This document shows positions 53,942-62,041 of a stretch of 64,000 nt of DNA, piece by piece. How positions within the stretch are numbered: position 1 is the stretch's first letter; each line of letters starts with the position of its first letter. The DNA is from Pedobacter cryoconitis (GTDB taxonomy: Bacteria > Bacteroidota > Bacteroidia > Sphingobacteriales > Sphingobacteriaceae), in the NCBI GenBank assembly GCA_019352875.1, contig JAAAFW010000015.1, positions 661,809 through 725,808 on the forward strand, written 5' to 3'. A program made the position numbers and the translations under genes. The notes under the pieces were generated by a model. That model had not been told where the DNA came from, did not search any database, and saw only the letters and a list, made by a program, of their open reading frames with translations.

Positions 53942-55462
53942 ATGGTAAATAGAACTGTTTTAGATCCTGGCAAGCGCCGGCGGGCCACAATTTTAATAAC
54001 TGTTTGCATTGCTCTTATGGCCGTAATCGCATCAGTAAGCGGGCTAAACGTAGCTCAGCCTAAACTTGCAATAGAGTTTAATGCCTCACAGGGCATGGTA
54101 CTGTGGATGATCAATATTTATACGCTAAGTTTAGCTGCAATGCTGTTACCGCTTGGTGCAATTGGAGACCGCTGGGGACGCCGTCGGATGTTACTTTCCG
54201 GGTTGCTAATTTTCGGGGTAGCAAGTATAATATCTGGTTTGGCACCCTCATCCTATATTATGCTTGCTGCACGGCTGTTAAGCGGCCTTGGCGCAGCGAT
54301 GATTATGCCGGTTACACTCGCAGTCATCACCTCTACTTTTCCAGATGAAGAACGCTCAAAAGCGATTGGTATATGGACTGGTGTTGCCGGAGGTGGCGGT
54401 ATTTTGGGAATGTATCTATCAGCTATTCTTGTGGATCTGGCAGATTGGCGGTGGCTTTTTGCGCTTCCGGTTGTATTAGTGATTGTTGCTTTTATCATGA
54501 CGCTGCGCTTTATTCCTGATTCTGTTGAGAAGACGAAACACAAATTCGATATCGTCGGTTCCCTGTTGTCAATAATTGCGGTGATCGGAATTGTTTTCGC
54601 TCTTCATGAGGCTCCTGGTGCAGGTTGGGGTGATCTGGTGACACTGGTGAGTATGATTATTGGTGTAACGGGCGCGGTTGGTTTTGTACTATGGGAATTG
54701 CGGCAGGAGGGACCACTTCTTGATATACGTTTGTTCCGCGAGCGCGGGCTGTCCAGCGGTTCAGTTACTTTACTAACTGTCTTTGGTGTACAAGCCGGAA
54801 TATTTGTTGTGCTTTTTCCCTATTTTCAGGGAGTGCTTGGCTGGTCAGGTCTTCGCTCAACTTTCGCTATGATGCCAATGGCATTGCTGATGATGCTTGC
54901 CTCAGGGCTGGCGCCTGGAATTTCAATACATATTGGAAGTCGCTTCACTATGGCGACAGGAATCATGTTTGGCAGCATAGGTGCTGCGCTGATGGCCGCA
55001 TTTGTATCTGTTGAGGGGGGGTACCTATCTGTTTTGCCCGGTATGTTGACCATGGGGTTGGGAATGGGATTGACAATGACACCTTCCACCGAGGCGATCA
55101 CTTCAGCATTGCCAGCTGACCGTCAAGGTGTTGCTTCAGCACTTAACGATATCACCCGAGAGCTTGGTACAGCACTTGGAGTTGCATTGCTTGGCGCTCT
55201 CGTAACCGCGGGTTATAGTAATGCTATTGGCAGCCGGCTCGACCTTTTACCCATGGGGATTGCTGCTGTAGCTCGTGAAGGTATTGCAAATGCATTAGCA
55301 ATCGCACCACGTGCTGCCTCTCAATCCGGGATGCTAATTCGTGTTGCTAAAGAATCTTTTGTTCAGGGCTGGCAACATGCAATGTGGATAGGCGCTGGCG
55401 TGATGGCAGTTCTGTTTATTTATATTCTTGTTCTTGGGCCGAAAACAAATAAAAAGATATGA
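53942..55462 (+). CDS. MFS exporter, DHA2/QacA-like (14-helix)
   Basis: 506 residues with about fourteen hydrophobic helices. It starts with the helix IAVIASVSGLNVAQPKLAIEF-type pattern (about residues 22-45). Motif A is GAIGDRWGRRRMLLSG near residue 75. Other MFS elements are SGLGAAMIMPVTLAVITSTF and LNDITRELGTALGVALLGAL. The family exports cationic dyes, disinfectants and drugs by proton antiport. Its GC looks higher than the island immediately upstream. It overlaps the methyltransferase gene by 4 bp (ATGA), so they are translationally coupled. Confidence 0.93.
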   Translation: MVNRTVLDPGKRRRATILITVCIALMAVIASVSGLNVAQPKLAIEFNASQGMVLWMINIYTLSLAAMLLPLGAIGDRWGRRRMLLSGLLIFGVASIISGLAPSSYIMLAARLLSGLGAAMIMPVTLAVITSTFPDEERSKAIGIWTGVAGGGGILGMYLSAILVDLADWRWLFALPVVLVIVAFIMTLRFIPDSVEKTKHKFDIVGSLLSIIAVIGIVFALHEAPGAGWGDLVTLVSMIIGVTGAVGFVLWELRQEGPLLDIRLFRERGLSSGSVTLLTVFGVQAGIFVVLFPYFQGVLGWSGLRSTFAMMPMALLMMLASGLAPGISIHIGSRFTMATGIMFGSIGAALMAAFVSVEGGYLSVLPGMLTMGLGMGLTMTPSTEAITSALPADRQGVASALNDITRELGTALGVALLGALVTAGYSNAIGSRLDLLPMGIAAVAREGIANALAIAPRAASQSGMLIRVAKESFVQGWQHAMWIGAGVMAVLFIYILVLGPKTNKKI

Positions 55463-56349
55463 AACGTATAGCTATTTTTAAAACAAACATTCAGCAGCAG
55501 AATCAGGCCGATGAAGTATTCATCACCTTGACAAGCATTTTACCGAGCTCCAGGATTAATTTCGATCTCGAGGATAGCGATAAAATATTACGGGTAGAAG
55601 ATCCGGATGTTGACCCTGATATTATAATTTCGGTTGTTCAAGGTCTGGGGTTTTTGTGTAAGTCAATGCCGGATAAAATTTGTAAAGATCCAACCAATTC
55701 TGCAGATGAAATGAGGACGTTTTGGGACTCTAGTTTTATAGAACATGAAGCGATGTGGGGTTTTCAGGCTACGAATTCTGCAATACTGGCTAAGGATCTT
55801 TTCTTAGGGAAAGATATCAAAGATATACTTGTACCGGGAATTGGTTATGGCAGAAATGCCCAGGTTTTTATGGAAAATAACATTAAAGTAACTGGAATAG
55901 AAATATCTCAGGCGGCAATCGCATTAGCGAGAGAACATTATAGTCCTGATCTGGAAATTTTACATGGTTCTGTGACGGATATGCCTTTTAATGATCATCT
56001 GTATGACGGCATTTTTTGTTACGGTCTTGTATATCTACTGAATCCAGATCAAAGAAAAAAGATGATAAATGATTGTTTTAATCAGTTAAAGCCGGGAGGG
56101 TGGATGGTTTTTTCTGTTATTTCGGTAAATTCTCCTAATTATGGCAAAGGCAGGAAAGTCCGAAAAGATACGTTCGAAGTTGGAAAAGGGGCGCAGGTGT
56201 TTTTTTATGATACCAATGCGGTTAGAGAAGAATTTGGTAATTACGGATTGTTAGATTTTTTTGAGATTGACGAGCAGACAAATGCTGCGACACATAAGCC
56301 TTCCTTCAGGTTTATTATTATAAAATGTAAAAAGGAAGTTGAGTTTTAA
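55459..56349 (+). CDS. HMA-like domain fused to a class I SAM methyltransferase
   Basis: 296 residues. The N-terminal 70 residues look like a ferredoxin-like heavy-metal-associated domain: MKRIAIFKTNIQQQNQADEV, SSRINFDLEDSDKILRVED and VVQGLGFLCKS. It lacks the metal-binding CxxC, retaining one Cys near 67. A linker follows, then a class I methyltransferase (about 90-250) with SAM motif I ILVPGIGYGRN (123-133), acidic IEISQAA, and LKPGGWMVFSVIS. The substrate is unknown. The 4-bp overlap with the exporter gene suggests detoxification by methylation then export (inference). Confidence 0.8.
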   Translation: MKRIAIFKTNIQQQNQADEVFITLTSILPSSRINFDLEDSDKILRVEDPDVDPDIIISVVQGLGFLCKSMPDKICKDPTNSADEMRTFWDSSFIEHEAMWGFQATNSAILAKDLFLGKDIKDILVPGIGYGRNAQVFMENNIKVTGIEISQAAIALAREHYSPDLEILHGSVTDMPFNDHLYDGIFCYGLVYLLNPDQRKKMINDCFNQLKPGGWMVFSVISVNSPNYGKGRKVRKDTFEVGKGAQVFFYDTNAVREEFGNYGLLDFFEIDEQTNAATHKPSFRFIIIKCKKEVEF

Positions 56350-56351
56350 TT

Positions 56352-56400
56352 AATCAGAACCATATAGTTCCAGGTGATATACCGTAATATGGTTCTGATT
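56352..56400. terminator. Hairpin between converging methyltransferase and SRPBCC genes
   Basis: A perfect 14-bp stem (56352-56365 with 56387-56400) has a 21-nt loop. T tracts are weak on both sides, so it is a probable bidirectional terminator, not a certain one. Confidence 0.55.
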
Positions 56401-56413
56401 TAATACGCCCAAA

Positions 56414-56863
56414 TCAGGCATCCGGTATTTCAGGTTCTACCAGTTTAGCCAGTTTTTCCAGAGATTCCTGCCAGCCTAAATAGCACATCTCTGCAGGGAT
56501 AACCTCGGGAATGCCCTCCTGGGTGATTTTTATCTCTGTACCTACTAACGTTTTCCGGAGCCAAACCGAAGTCGTCATCTCACCCGGGAGATTAGGGTCA
56601 TCAAATTTATCTGTGTACTTCAGGAACTCATTGGGCTTAATTTCAATGTAGTCTCCGCCAAATGAATGGCCATTTCCGGTTGAGAAATTTTGAAAAGACA
56701 TTCTGAAAGAACCGCCTGTCTTTACTTCCATTTGATGGACTGTACAAAGAAAGCCATAAGGAGGAAGCCAGGACGCAATTGCCAGGGCTTCAGTGAAGGC
56801 GCGGTATATCTTTTCCGGGGAGGCCTTAAGGATTCTGTGAAGTGAAACGGTGTTGTTTGACAT
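56414..56863 (-). CDS. SRPBCC/AHSA1-family protein
   Basis: 149 residues from the ATG at 56863 (MSNNTVSLHRILKASPEKIY), the family-typical opening; the ATG at 56941 adds 26 residues that do not belong to the fold. The helix-grip fold is shown by KIYRAFTEALAIASWLPPYG, VKTGGSFRMSFQNFSTG and the final CYLGWQESLEKLAKLVEP. The family binds hydrophobic ligands and is often regulated by ArsR or MerR neighbours. A single gene, divergent from the TetR gene. Confidence 0.9.
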   Translation of the reverse strand: MSNNTVSLHRILKASPEKIYRAFTEALAIASWLPPYGFLCTVHQMEVKTGGSFRMSFQNFSTGNGHSFGGDYIEIKPNEFLKYTDKFDDPNLPGEMTTSVWLRKTLVGTEIKITQEGIPEVIPAEMCYLGWQESLEKLAKLVEPEIPDA

Positions 56864-56982
56864 ATAATTTATTTTTAGGTTAGATTCAGTAAGATAAAGA
56901 TGGCATGAAAATTTGTTTTTCAGGAGGGTTAAATAAGACAATCTATGGGGGGATTTGTGACCGAAATAAATAATCTAGTTTT

Positions 56983-57006
56983 ATTATAAACTGATCAGTT
57001 TATAAT
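56983..57006. promoter_or_regulatory. TetR operator 1: perfect 24-bp palindrome
   Basis: The whole 24 bp is its own reverse complement. The core is TAAACTGATCAGTTTA. It sits 17 bp before the TetR ATG and directly abuts the -7 box at 57008, so bound TetR would block its own promoter. The same 16-bp core recurs at 57659-57674. Confidence 0.85.
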
Positions 57007-57007
57007 T

Positions 57008-57015
57008 TATCTTTG
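57008..57015 (+). promoter_or_regulatory. -7 promoter element of the TetR gene
   Basis: TATCTTTG fits TAnnTTTG exactly, 8 bp before the ATG at 57023 and adjoining the palindrome. With so short a leader the transcript may be nearly leaderless. Confidence 0.5.
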
Positions 57016-57022
57016 CGCCCTT

Positions 57023-57604
57023 ATGGGAAGAAACAAGGAATTTGAATATGAACAGAAACTAGACATTGCGCTGGAGCTCTTCTGGACGCAAGGATATCAT
57101 ATGACTTCTATCAGTGACATGGAAAGCCATATGGGAATTAACCGAAGCAGCATTTATCCCACATATGGCGATAAAAGAGAGCTGCTTATTAAATGCTTAA
57201 CTAAATATTTGAAATCTAAAGTGTCCGCTTATGCAGATATTTTCAGCGACGGTCAATCTGATGCTATTGAAATTTTGAGAGGAATATTAAGATTGGCGGT
57301 AGACCAGAGTATAAATGAGAACAGAACCTGTTTGGCTGTTAAAATTTCATTTGAGATGGCATTAACTGACGAAGATGTCAGACGACTGCTGTCCAACAAC
57401 GAGAAAAAAATCGAAGAGATCTATTTTAAAATTTTAAAAGGCGGACAGGAGCAAGGATGTATTAAAGCTGATTTAGATACTAAATTGACTGCAGATTTCT
57501 TTGCCTGCTCATCCAGTGCGCTGTTCAAAAATTATGCATTAAATAAAAGCCGTAAAAATATCTATGATATGATAGAAACTTTAATTCAAATGGTTAAAGC
57601 ATAA
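57023..57604 (+). CDS. TetR/AcrR-family transcriptional repressor
   Basis: 193 residues. The N-terminal HTH is GYHMTSISDMESHMGINRSSIYPTYGDKRELL at about 27-57, typical of the AcrR group. The remaining 140 residues are the all-helical ligand-binding and dimerisation domain, including a Cys-containing FFACSSSALFKNYAL segment. It lies 72 bp upstream of an MFS gene. Identical palindromes before both genes make autoregulation plus exporter control the best reading. The inducing ligand is unknown. Confidence 0.93.
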   Translation: MGRNKEFEYEQKLDIALELFWTQGYHMTSISDMESHMGINRSSIYPTYGDKRELLIKCLTKYLKSKVSAYADIFSDGQSDAIEILRGILRLAVDQSINENRTCLAVKISFEMALTDEDVRRLLSNNEKKIEEIYFKILKGGQEQGCIKADLDTKLTADFFACSSSALFKNYALNKSRKNIYDMIETLIQMVKA

Positions 57605-57658
57605 TCGTTACAGCGTTTTATAGAATTAATTAACAAATAATATTTTTTTAACCTTTTT

Positions 57659-57674
57659 TAAACTGATCAGTTTA
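57659..57674. promoter_or_regulatory. TetR operator 2: perfect 16-bp palindrome touching the exporter start
   Basis: TAAACTGATCAGTTTA is identical to the core of operator 1. It ends 2 bases before the exporter ATG (57677), so it fills the ribosome-binding region and no Shine-Dalgarno is possible there. It could also act through the transcript. Confidence 0.8.
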
Positions 57675-57676
57675 GT

Positions 57677-58852
57677 ATGGATCTAAGTGTAAATAAACGA
57701 ACAGCATACATCGGTTGTCTGGGCGTTATCGGAATTATAAGTACAGAATTTGGTGTGATTGGCATCTTGCCACAAATAGCTGAATATTACAATATAAATA
57801 TCGGGACAGCAGGTTATTTGTTGAGCATCTTTGCATTAACGATCGCTCTTACCGGACCCTTTATGGTTTTATATGCATCAAAATTCGATAAAAAGAAAAT
57901 TATGATGTATGCCTTAGGATTGTTCTTTATCTCTAATTTTTTGTCAATTTTTAGTCCGCCTTTCTGGTTACTGATGATCCTTCGGATATTACCTACAATA
58001 TTGCATCCGGCCTTTTTTTCAATGGTAATTGCTGCTGCTACAAAAGATACCTCCCCCCAAATGCAGATGAGATTAACTAGTATAATCATTGGTGGTATTG
58101 CCCTTGCACAGGTAACTCTCATTCCCTTTACCACATTTATAGCTAGTATTTACACCTGGCAGCTAAGTTATGTTATCCAGGGGCTGGTAATCTTTATAAC
58201 ACTCGTGATCATTTATAAATTTTTACCATCTATGCCTAATAAAGAAATTAAGTCCTTTAAAAATCAGTTGAGTATACTGGTAAGACCAAAGTTTATTGCT
58301 GGCACAGCTGTAAATTTGTTTTTAATAACGGCCTGGTTTTGTTCGTATAGCTATTTTGCAGACTATCTTTCAAAAGCAAAAGGTTTGAGTACACAGGAAA
58401 TCAGTTATATGTTGTTTTTATTCGGTGCAATGGGGGTAATTTCGAACTTTCTTGCAGGACGTTTATTAGGAAAATATATGACCTTGACTACTTTGTTTTT
58501 CATTACAGGTACATTTTTAGTTCCATTTGCCTTTGAATATACAAATGGTTCAATACTCAGTGTAGCTCTCGTAGTCGGATTTTGGGGAATAATGTACGGT
58601 CCATGTTTCCTGATAGGTGTCGGTCATATGGTATCAGCAGCTCCCGATGCCAAAGAATTCGCTAATAGTCTGCAAACTTCGTTTGGTAATCTTGGCGTTT
58701 CTCTTGGGACCGCTACCGGAGGATGGTTTATTAATCATTACGGAATACTAATTACGCCATGGGTCGGTATTGGATTCGGTGTATTGGCAATTGTCGCGAT
58801 TTTTTGGAGAGCCCGGCTGGATAGCCGTGTCTTTTCGCGAACTTTGCAGTAA
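57677..58852 (+). CDS. MFS exporter, DHA1-type, under TetR control
   Basis: 391 residues with twelve predicted helices. The first helix has ISTEFGVIGILPQIAEYYNI, the TEF-pattern seen in the AraJ/Bcr-type exporters, and the central loop is KFLPSMPNKEIKSF. Conserved SASAPD-like loop SAAPDAKEFANSLQTSFGN lies near residue 320. It is expected to export a small molecule that also induces the TetR repressor. The gene starts immediately after operator 2. Confidence 0.91.
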   Translation: MDLSVNKRTAYIGCLGVIGIISTEFGVIGILPQIAEYYNINIGTAGYLLSIFALTIALTGPFMVLYASKFDKKKIMMYALGLFFISNFLSIFSPPFWLLMILRILPTILHPAFFSMVIAAATKDTSPQMQMRLTSIIIGGIALAQVTLIPFTTFIASIYTWQLSYVIQGLVIFITLVIIYKFLPSMPNKEIKSFKNQLSILVRPKFIAGTAVNLFLITAWFCSYSYFADYLSKAKGLSTQEISYMLFLFGAMGVISNFLAGRLLGKYMTLTTLFFITGTFLVPFAFEYTNGSILSVALVVGFWGIMYGPCFLIGVGHMVSAAPDAKEFANSLQTSFGNLGVSLGTATGGWFINHYGILITPWVGIGFGVLAIVAIFWRARLDSRVFSRTLQ

Positions 58853-58900
58853 TCCTGGGATGAGATACTCGAAGCAGGTGAAAATAGTCTTTGTTAAAAT

Positions 58901-59413
58901 ATGGTTTTAAAAAGTAATCAGGAGCATAGTTTTAATACTTCTTCAATAATCCCGGTTCGTGTAAGGAACGCACAGATTTCAGATGCAAAACAATTGAGTG
59001 AATTAATTCTTGAGAACGCGGAAGAACTTTTAAGGCCGCATTACAGCGAAGAGCAATGGAATATTTTTATAAAGTACTATTCTGAAGAAGTAGTGGCCGA
59101 AAAGATAGGTCGGCAAGTAGTATTTATTGGCGAAAAGGAAGGACTCATCGTCGGTACAGTTGCGCTTGAGGATGATTTTGTAGTTGGAGTTTATACACGG
59201 TTACAAAACGTCGGTCAGGGTATAGGTAAACTTCTAATGACTCATTTAGAAAACTATGCGAAAGATAGCGGTGTGACGCAGCTGCAATTGGCCGCCTCAC
59301 CGACAGGGTTGGCATTTTATTATAAAAACGGTTGGGAGAAAGTAAAAGATTTTATTATTGAATATTATGGTGTCGGCTTTGAGGAAACTTTAATGATTAA
59401 GCACCTGCGCTGA
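58901..59413 (+). CDS. GNAT-family N-acetyltransferase
   Basis: 170 residues. Acetyl-CoA-binding motif A is LQNVGQGIGKLLMTHLENYA at about 105-124, with LQLAASPTGLAFYYKNGWEK as the following strand-helix. The N terminus (residues 1-18) is disordered-looking. The substrate is unknown. It starts 48 bp after the TetR-controlled exporter on the same strand, so it may be its operon partner. The last codons lie within a terminator stem. Confidence 0.88.
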   Translation: MVLKSNQEHSFNTSSIIPVRVRNAQISDAKQLSELILENAEELLRPHYSEEQWNIFIKYYSEEVVAEKIGRQVVFIGEKEGLIVGTVALEDDFVVGVYTRLQNVGQGIGKLLMTHLENYAKDSGVTQLQLAASPTGLAFYYKNGWEKVKDFIIEYYGVGFEETLMIKHLR

Positions 59414-59430
59414 ACACAAGCGCAGGTGCT
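59400..59430. terminator. GC-rich hairpin over the GNAT stop codon
   Basis: Perfect 11-bp arms (59400-59410 with 59420-59430) enclose a 9-nt loop that holds the TGA stop. No T tract follows, so it is a probable terminator or mRNA-stabilising stem between converging genes. Confidence 0.55.
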
Positions 59431-59464
59431 GGCCTGAATGTAATTCAAATCTTATAATCCAGTA

Positions 59465-60433
59465 TTAATAGGCGCGTTGTACCGTTTTAAGCAGGTCATG
59501 CGGATATCCCAAAGTTACTGCGCTGATCCTGTCCAGGGTGGTAGTTTGTTCAGTACTCAGGCAAACCGAAAGTGCTTTTAAACTTTCCTGGATCTGGCCG
59601 AGAGACCTCGCCCCAATGATCGGAAAACAATTTTTGCTCAGTGCCCAGGCTAATGCCACTTGTCCCGGAGTTGCGTCGACATCAGCGGCGATTATTTCCA
59701 ACTGATCTATAATCGTTTTGGTGGTCATGTCTTCTTGATATCCATCTGTTTTAGTGAGTGTTAAGCGTCCTTTGCCGCCATGCCTGTATTTTCCAGTCAG
59801 GAGTCCACCGGCTAAAGGTGAATAAAGCATTGTACCCAAACCGAAATACTCAGCCATACTCATCAATTCGCGATCGGCCGCTCTTTGTGCCAAATTATAT
59901 TCGATTTGTAATGCGGCTAATGGTATGGTACTCGCAATAGCCGCAGCTTTCCACGCGGGGAAATTTGCCAATCCTGTATATAATACTTTACCTGTCTTAA
60001 CTAGATCTTCAAGGCCCCGGGCGATTTCTTCAACCGGAGTCCGGCCGTCATCATAGTGAGGCATGTAAATGTCTATATAATCAGTTTTTAGACGTTTTAA
60101 GCTAGCCTCCACTGCACCGCGCATTGCTTTGCGATGATTACCTTCATTCGCAGGAGAGGGAGTGGTTTCACTGCTCCTTGTATATTTAGTACAGATTACG
60201 AAATCATGCCGTTTTGATGCTATAAATCTGCCAACGACCTCTTCAGCCTCACCTAGCTGATATTGGTCAGCCACATCGATGAAATTTCCGCCGGCATCAG
60301 CGAAGGCAGATAAGATTTGCGGAATGTCCGCTGCTGAAGCACCATATCCGTTATTACTGCCCAAACTTGCTGCTCCCAGGGCAAATTCGCTCACCGGTAA
60401 GCCAGTGTTTGTTCCGAATAATTTATATTTCAT
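59465..60433 (-). CDS. Aldo/keto reductase
   Basis: 322 residues, the standard size. The catalytic tetrad can be read: Asp in FIDVADQY with the Tyr at residue about 58, Lys in VICTKYTRSSE, and His in IDIYMPHYDD. The NADPH-binding end is FPIIGARSLGQIQESLKAL. The family reduces aldehydes and ketones. It is divergent from an HxlR gene with a perfect inverted repeat in the shared region, so redox or carbonyl-responsive control is likely. Confidence 0.92.
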   Translation of the reverse strand: MKYKLFGTNTGLPVSEFALGAASLGSNNGYGASAADIPQILSAFADAGGNFIDVADQYQLGEAEEVVGRFIASKRHDFVICTKYTRSSETTPSPANEGNHRKAMRGAVEASLKRLKTDYIDIYMPHYDDGRTPVEEIARGLEDLVKTGKVLYTGLANFPAWKAAAIASTIPLAALQIEYNLAQRAADRELMSMAEYFGLGTMLYSPLAGGLLTGKYRHGGKGRLTLTKTDGYQEDMTTKTIIDQLEIIAADVDATPGQVALAWALSKNCFPIIGARSLGQIQESLKALSVCLSTEQTTTLDRISAVTLGYPHDLLKTVQRAY

Positions 60434-60469
60434 GAAACGAAGTTCAGTATGTGTTTTTATTTAATCAAG

Positions 60470-60489
60470 TACGGCTAAATTCAGCCGTA
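60470..60489. promoter_or_regulatory. Putative HxlR operator between the reductase and HxlR genes
   Basis: Perfect 7-bp arms TACGGCT (60470-60476) and AGCCGTA (60483-60489), 6-nt spacer. It is 36 bp from both ATGs (60433 and 60525), an ideal spot for a divergent regulator. Confidence 0.55.
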
Positions 60490-60524
60490 TCAATAAAACC
60501 CAGAAAAAAACCGAGATTAGCCGG

Positions 60525-60875
60525 ATGTACAAAAGAAAATTACCAGTTGAGCTCAATTGCGGTCTCCATATTTTTATGGAAGTGCTGAATGGCAAATGGA
60601 AAATTAATTTGATCTGGTGCATTTATTCGGGCATCGACAGGCCAGGGGAATTACAAAGAATGATGCCGAAAGCATCACGTAGGCTTCTGGATACTCAATT
60701 AAAACAACTCGTAGATCATGGTATTCTAACTAAGATCATCTTCGATCAGCGTCCGCCCAAAGTGCAGTACGAATTAACGGCTTTGGGGGAAACATTAATC
60801 CCTATCATCGCATCTACGGCCAGGTGGGGTGAAGCTCATCGCGAACAGCTGGAGCCTTTGCTTTCGATTGTATGA
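60525..60875 (+). CDS. HxlR-family transcriptional regulator
   Basis: 116 residues. The winged HTH is clear: FMEVLNGKWKINLIWCIYSG, RPGELQRMMPKASRRLLDTQ and DQRPPKVQYELTALGETLIP. An N-terminal Cys (ELNCGL, about residue 11) corresponds to the redox-sensing position seen in some HxlR proteins. It is divergent from the aldo/keto reductase gene. The other HxlR regulator in this window (53497-53835) is a paralogue. Confidence 0.92.
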   Translation: MYKRKLPVELNCGLHIFMEVLNGKWKINLIWCIYSGIDRPGELQRMMPKASRRLLDTQLKQLVDHGILTKIIFDQRPPKVQYELTALGETLIPIIASTARWGEAHREQLEPLLSIV

Positions 60876-60913
60876 AGTAAAATATATGGATTTAAAAAAA
60901 AAATGAAAGTTAC

Positions 60914-60936
60914 GGAGGCATTTTACAATATGCTCC
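60914..60936 (+). terminator. Weak terminator hairpin after the second HxlR gene
   Basis: GGAGGCAT and ATGCTCC pair with one bulged G around an 8-nt loop and are followed by TTTCTTTTATT. A modest candidate, about 40 bp after the stop codon. Confidence 0.35.
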
Positions 60937-60985
60937 TTTCTTTTATTCACTCGTTTTAGATGAAGAAGTTACTGATGATAAATCT

Positions 60986-61174
60986 TCATTTGCTTAAAAA
61001 CATTTTTCTTACGATAAAAATAACTAAGGAAGTGAAAGTCAGGAAATAAACAATTCCCAGGCCCAGGTTTTTAAATTTTAAAGTTTCAAAATCTATTTGT
61101 TTATATACTGCTGTTCCCAGAATAATAACCATAATCCAAATAGGCAGCGATACATTATTATTTTTATCGTTCAT
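60986..61174 (-). CDS. Small two-helix membrane protein, unknown
   Basis: 62 residues from the ATG at 61174 (MNDKNNNVSLPIW); the ATG at 61198 would add eight residues. Two hydrophobic stretches (IWIMVIILGTAVY and LGIVYFLTFTSLVIFIV) suggest two membrane helices joined by a short charged loop. No family is recognised. It stands alone between the HxlR and LuxR genes. Its coding status rests on codon-like composition and helix spacing. Confidence 0.5.
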   Translation of the reverse strand: MNDKNNNVSLPIWIMVIILGTAVYKQIDFETLKFKNLGLGIVYFLTFTSLVIFIVRKMFLSK

Positions 61175-61229
61175 TGTTTTGTTTAAAATAGTAATCATAA
61201 AATTGAATACAAAAACATTCCCAAAGACT

Positions 61230-61243
61230 ACACTTTAGTGTAA
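61230..61243. promoter_or_regulatory. Palindrome at the LuxR-gene promoter
   Basis: TACACT and AGTGTA are perfect inverted repeats with a TT spacer. They overlap by 2 bp the -7 box starting at 61242, so a bound protein would interfere with transcription. Confidence 0.45.
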
Positions 61244-61249
61244 ATTTGC
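61242..61249 (+). promoter_or_regulatory. -7 promoter element of the LuxR gene
   Basis: TAAATTTG fits TAnnTTTG and lies 19 bp before the ATG at 61269. No clear -33 partner is seen. Confidence 0.45.
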
Positions 61250-61268
61250 TAATAAGTCACCGCCATTA

Positions 61269-62030
61269 ATGAAAAATAACGTTAACTCAAGCTTGGTCAC
61301 CAAGAATAGACTCGGGAAAATATCAGAAGACGACCTTATGGCACCACAGCATTATTTGGAAGCCATTAAAGCTTTTGCAAGGTTAACTTATGAAAGTATA
61401 TATGTGATCAATTATGAAAACATGGCGTTTGAATATGTTTCAGAAAACCCGTTATTCTTATGTGGGCATTCTCCTGAGGAAGTGTTGACTATGGGTTATG
61501 ATTTCTATTTTAAATATGTTCCTGAAAAGGATTTGGAATTGCTAACTCGAATTAATGACGCTGGATTCGATTTCTTTAAAAAATTACCGGGGAATACAAA
61601 AAAACTATATAGTATAACTTATGATTTTCATTTGGTTAATCAAGATGGCAGGCATGTCCTCATTAATCATAAACTTACTCCCTTATTTTTGACCGGCGAT
61701 GAAAAGATGTGGAAAGCTATGTGTATAGTTTCTATTTCGCATCATAAGAGTGTAGGCAACGTTTGTATTCATAAACAAGGCACCGATGAAACCTGGGAGC
61801 TAAATATAGAAAACAATATTTGGCGTAAATCAGAAAAACCTAAACTCACGAGAAGAGAAATAGAGATATTATTGCTGCATGCACAGGGATTAACAATTAC
61901 CCAGATTGCAGAAAAAATATTTGTTTCTTCTGACACGGTAAAATACTACAGAAGAAGGATTTTCGAGCGTTTAGGTGTAAATACTACCGTGGAAGCTCTT
62001 TCTTACGTAGTTAATAACAAGATTATTTAA
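61269..62030 (+). CDS. LuxR-type regulator with a PAS-like sensing domain
   Basis: 253 residues. The C-terminal HTH (about 190-253) has the LuxR/GerE pattern LTRREIEILLLHAQGLTITQ, then VSSDTVKYYRRRIFERLGVN. The N-terminal 130 residues are PAS-like (YESIYVINYENMAFEYVSEN, DFHLVNQDGRHVLINHKLTP) and probably bind a small ligand. It converges on a LytTR gene (11-bp gap) and is not obviously linked to it. The target is unknown. Confidence 0.86.
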   Translation: MKNNVNSSLVTKNRLGKISEDDLMAPQHYLEAIKAFARLTYESIYVINYENMAFEYVSENPLFLCGHSPEEVLTMGYDFYFKYVPEKDLELLTRINDAGFDFFKKLPGNTKKLYSITYDFHLVNQDGRHVLINHKLTPLFLTGDEKMWKAMCIVSISHHKSVGNVCIHKQGTDETWELNIENNIWRKSEKPKLTRREIEILLLHAQGLTITQIAEKIFVSSDTVKYYRRRIFERLGVNTTVEALSYVVNNKII

Positions 62031-62041
62031 TACAAATAATC

